This document shows, piece by piece, positions 63,205 to 64,000 of a stretch of 64,000 bases of DNA. This DNA is from Methanothrix sp. Its GTDB lineage: Archaea; Halobacteriota; Methanosarcinia; Methanotrichales; Methanotrichaceae. The notes under the pieces were generated by a model. That model was given only the letters and a program-made list of their open reading frames with translations. It was not told the origin of the DNA and did no database searches. The stretch covers positions 186,001-250,000 of the forward strand of contig JARYLI010000002.1 in assembly GCA_029907715.1 (NCBI GenBank), read 5' to 3'. The stretch's first letter is position 1. Each line of letters opens with the position of its first letter. A program made the translations under genes and the position numbers.

Positions 63205-63762
63205 TCACGTGTCGCACCTCACAAACCTCTCGAGGATCCAGCGGTTTCTGACCTCGGGATTGAATAAAAGGCCGTAGACAGGGCGATCACGGCACACAAA
63301 CGCCTCACACTCCTCTGCAACCTCAATCAGTTCAGACGGAGGCACCAGACGGAAGCTGTGCAGATGGAACGCGGGTATCGTCCGCGGCTCTCCGAGAAGC
63401 CGGGTCTCTGCGATGATCTTCACGTCCTCCATCCCGATGTGGATGCCTGGCAGCACTCTTCCGCCGAGAACAGAGCATATGACAGCTGCGCCGGTGGCTA
63501 TGCCAAGCATCGGGCGTCTCCATTGCCGTATCCAGGAGAGGTGCTCATCATAAAGACAGCGCCTGTCCTTGAGAGCCGTGCCGCAGAGCACCACCTTCTC
63601 ATAACCGCTTGGATCATCAAGCTCTCTGTAATGCAGAATATCTATCTTCGCGCCGGCCCTGCGAAGCGCATTTGCAACAGGATCGACGAACTCGTACCTG
63701 GAGAGGGAGCCATCCCGATAGCATAGGTCCAGGACAAGAATCACGTTATCATCTCCGCACAT
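63205..63762 (-). CDS. class I glutamine amidotransferase-like protein lacking the catalytic cysteine
   Basis: 185 aa. ILVLDLCYRDGSLSRYEFVD, VVLCGTALKDR, then PMLGIATGAAVICSVLGG at the position of the usual GIC-x-G nucleophile elbow: an Ala (GIATG) replaces the Cys. FHLHSFRLV and LFNPEVRN follow at the positions of the usual catalytic His and Glu. So it probably lacks glutaminase activity, or serves a regulatory or binding role. Overlaps the diphthine-ammonia ligase gene by 14 bases. Confidence 0.75.
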   Translation of the reverse strand: MCGDDNVILVLDLCYRDGSLSRYEFVDPVANALRRAGAKIDILHYRELDDPSGYEKVVLCGTALKDRRCLYDEHLSWIRQWRRPMLGIATGAAVICSVLGGRVLPGIHIGMEDVKIIAETRLLGEPRTIPAFHLHSFRLVPPSELIEVAEECEAFVCRDRPVYGLLFNPEVRNRWILERFVRCDT

Positions 63763-64000
63763 CCACGCAATTCAGATGCCCGGGCTTCTCCACGAGCCTC
63801 GCGGACTCGATCACGTACCTCCCCCGATTACCGCTGAAGAGCCGTGTGGCTCTGAGCACCTCCAGGCGCCTCCTGAATATCGGCCCGTCCAGCACCAGCG
63901 TCTCCAGCTCGCCACCCTCTCCCGAGGGACTTATCCCGTATCTTCTCTGAAGCCCCTCGAGCTTTGCTATCATCCCATCATCGATCTCCGCCCCCAGAAA
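63749..64000 (-). CDS. diphthine-ammonia ligase (Dph6), 5' part outside window
   Basis: The visible 83 C-terminal codons contain FLGAEIDDGMIAKLEGLQ and GEGGELETLVLDGPIFRRR, the second being the hallmark of the diphthine-ammonia ligase (DUF71) family, which completes diphthamide on EF-2 with ATP and ammonia. The true start lies past 64000. Confidence 0.88.
   Translation of the reverse strand, partial: FLGAEIDDGMIAKLEGLQRRYGISPSGEGGELETLVLDGPIFRRRLEVLRATRLFSGNRGRYVIESARLVEKPGHLNCVDVRR

Overview
The window is a chromosomal segment of a methanogenic archaeon, most likely an acetate-using Methanosarcinales and probably Methanothrix (Methanosaeta). The case rests on a complete mtrEDCBAFGH operon, methanogenesis marker 14, archaeal lipid, exosome, primase-related and proteasome genes, intron-bearing tRNAs, many short-leader or leaderless TATA promoters, frequent TTG and GTG starts, and a CooS/CooF/CooC carbon monoxide dehydrogenase set. 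The genus is inference from gene content.

Layout. 0-5 kb: mevalonate genes (thiolase, HMG-CoA synthase) behind their XRE-type regulator, an intron-containing tRNA-Gly, a COG2403 GTPase, a nitroreductase and CDP-archaeol synthase. 5-10.5 kb: a 50-residue membrane protein, then the Na+-pumping methyltransferase operon mtrEDCBAFGH with a structured leader. 10.5-19 kb: a YkgJ-type cysteine cluster protein, a 1268-residue TPR protein, TrmJ-like methylase, RtcB ligase with archease, and a radical SAM protein. 19-21.2 kb: methanogenesis marker 14 and a stand-alone protein resembling the iron-sulfur domain of the primase large subunit. 21.2-28.2 kb: the archaeal exosome superoperon (L15e, COG1325, Rnp3, Rnp2, PsmA, SBDS, Rrp4, Rrp41, Rrp42, L37Ae, RpoP, Pcc1, prefoldin beta) and tRNA-Arg. 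28-38 kb: CooT-like protein, a nuclease-like protein, shikimate kinase and chorismate mutase, divergent cooC and class II ribonucleotide reductase, PolX, two small secreted proteins and tRNA-Thr. 38-42.5 kb: PC4-like protein, an unrecognised protein, and the aIF2-gamma/PIN/Rpo7/Spt4/DPCK/S24e/S27ae cluster. 43-51 kb: a frameshifted secreted subtilase, then archaeosortase A with archaetidylserine decarboxylase and synthase, MptD, and FBP aldolase/phosphatase. 51-64 kb: a SpoIIE-type sensor phosphatase, a cooS-cooF-fdhA-ferredoxin operon, DUF2111, a GNAT enzyme, a metallo-beta-lactamase-fold protein, a BofA-like membrane protein, an ArsB/SLC13 permease, a cysteine-less glutamine amidotransferase-like protein and the end of diphthine-ammonia ligase.

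Most unusual signals: (1) cooC and the ribonucleotide reductase diverge from one short promoter region, both appear leaderless, and the conserved N-terminus of each lacks any ATG/GTG/TTG, pointing to ATA and CTG starts; (2) a dispersed 124-nt element with terminal and internal inverted repeats occurs five times in noncoding gaps, and a second ~131-nt repeat occurs twice; (3) a PriL-like Fe-S protein is coupled to methanogenesis marker 14; (4) a CO dehydrogenase is in one operon with a formate-dehydrogenase-type molybdoenzyme; (5) the mtr leader carries a hairpin and a five-codon upstream ORF.
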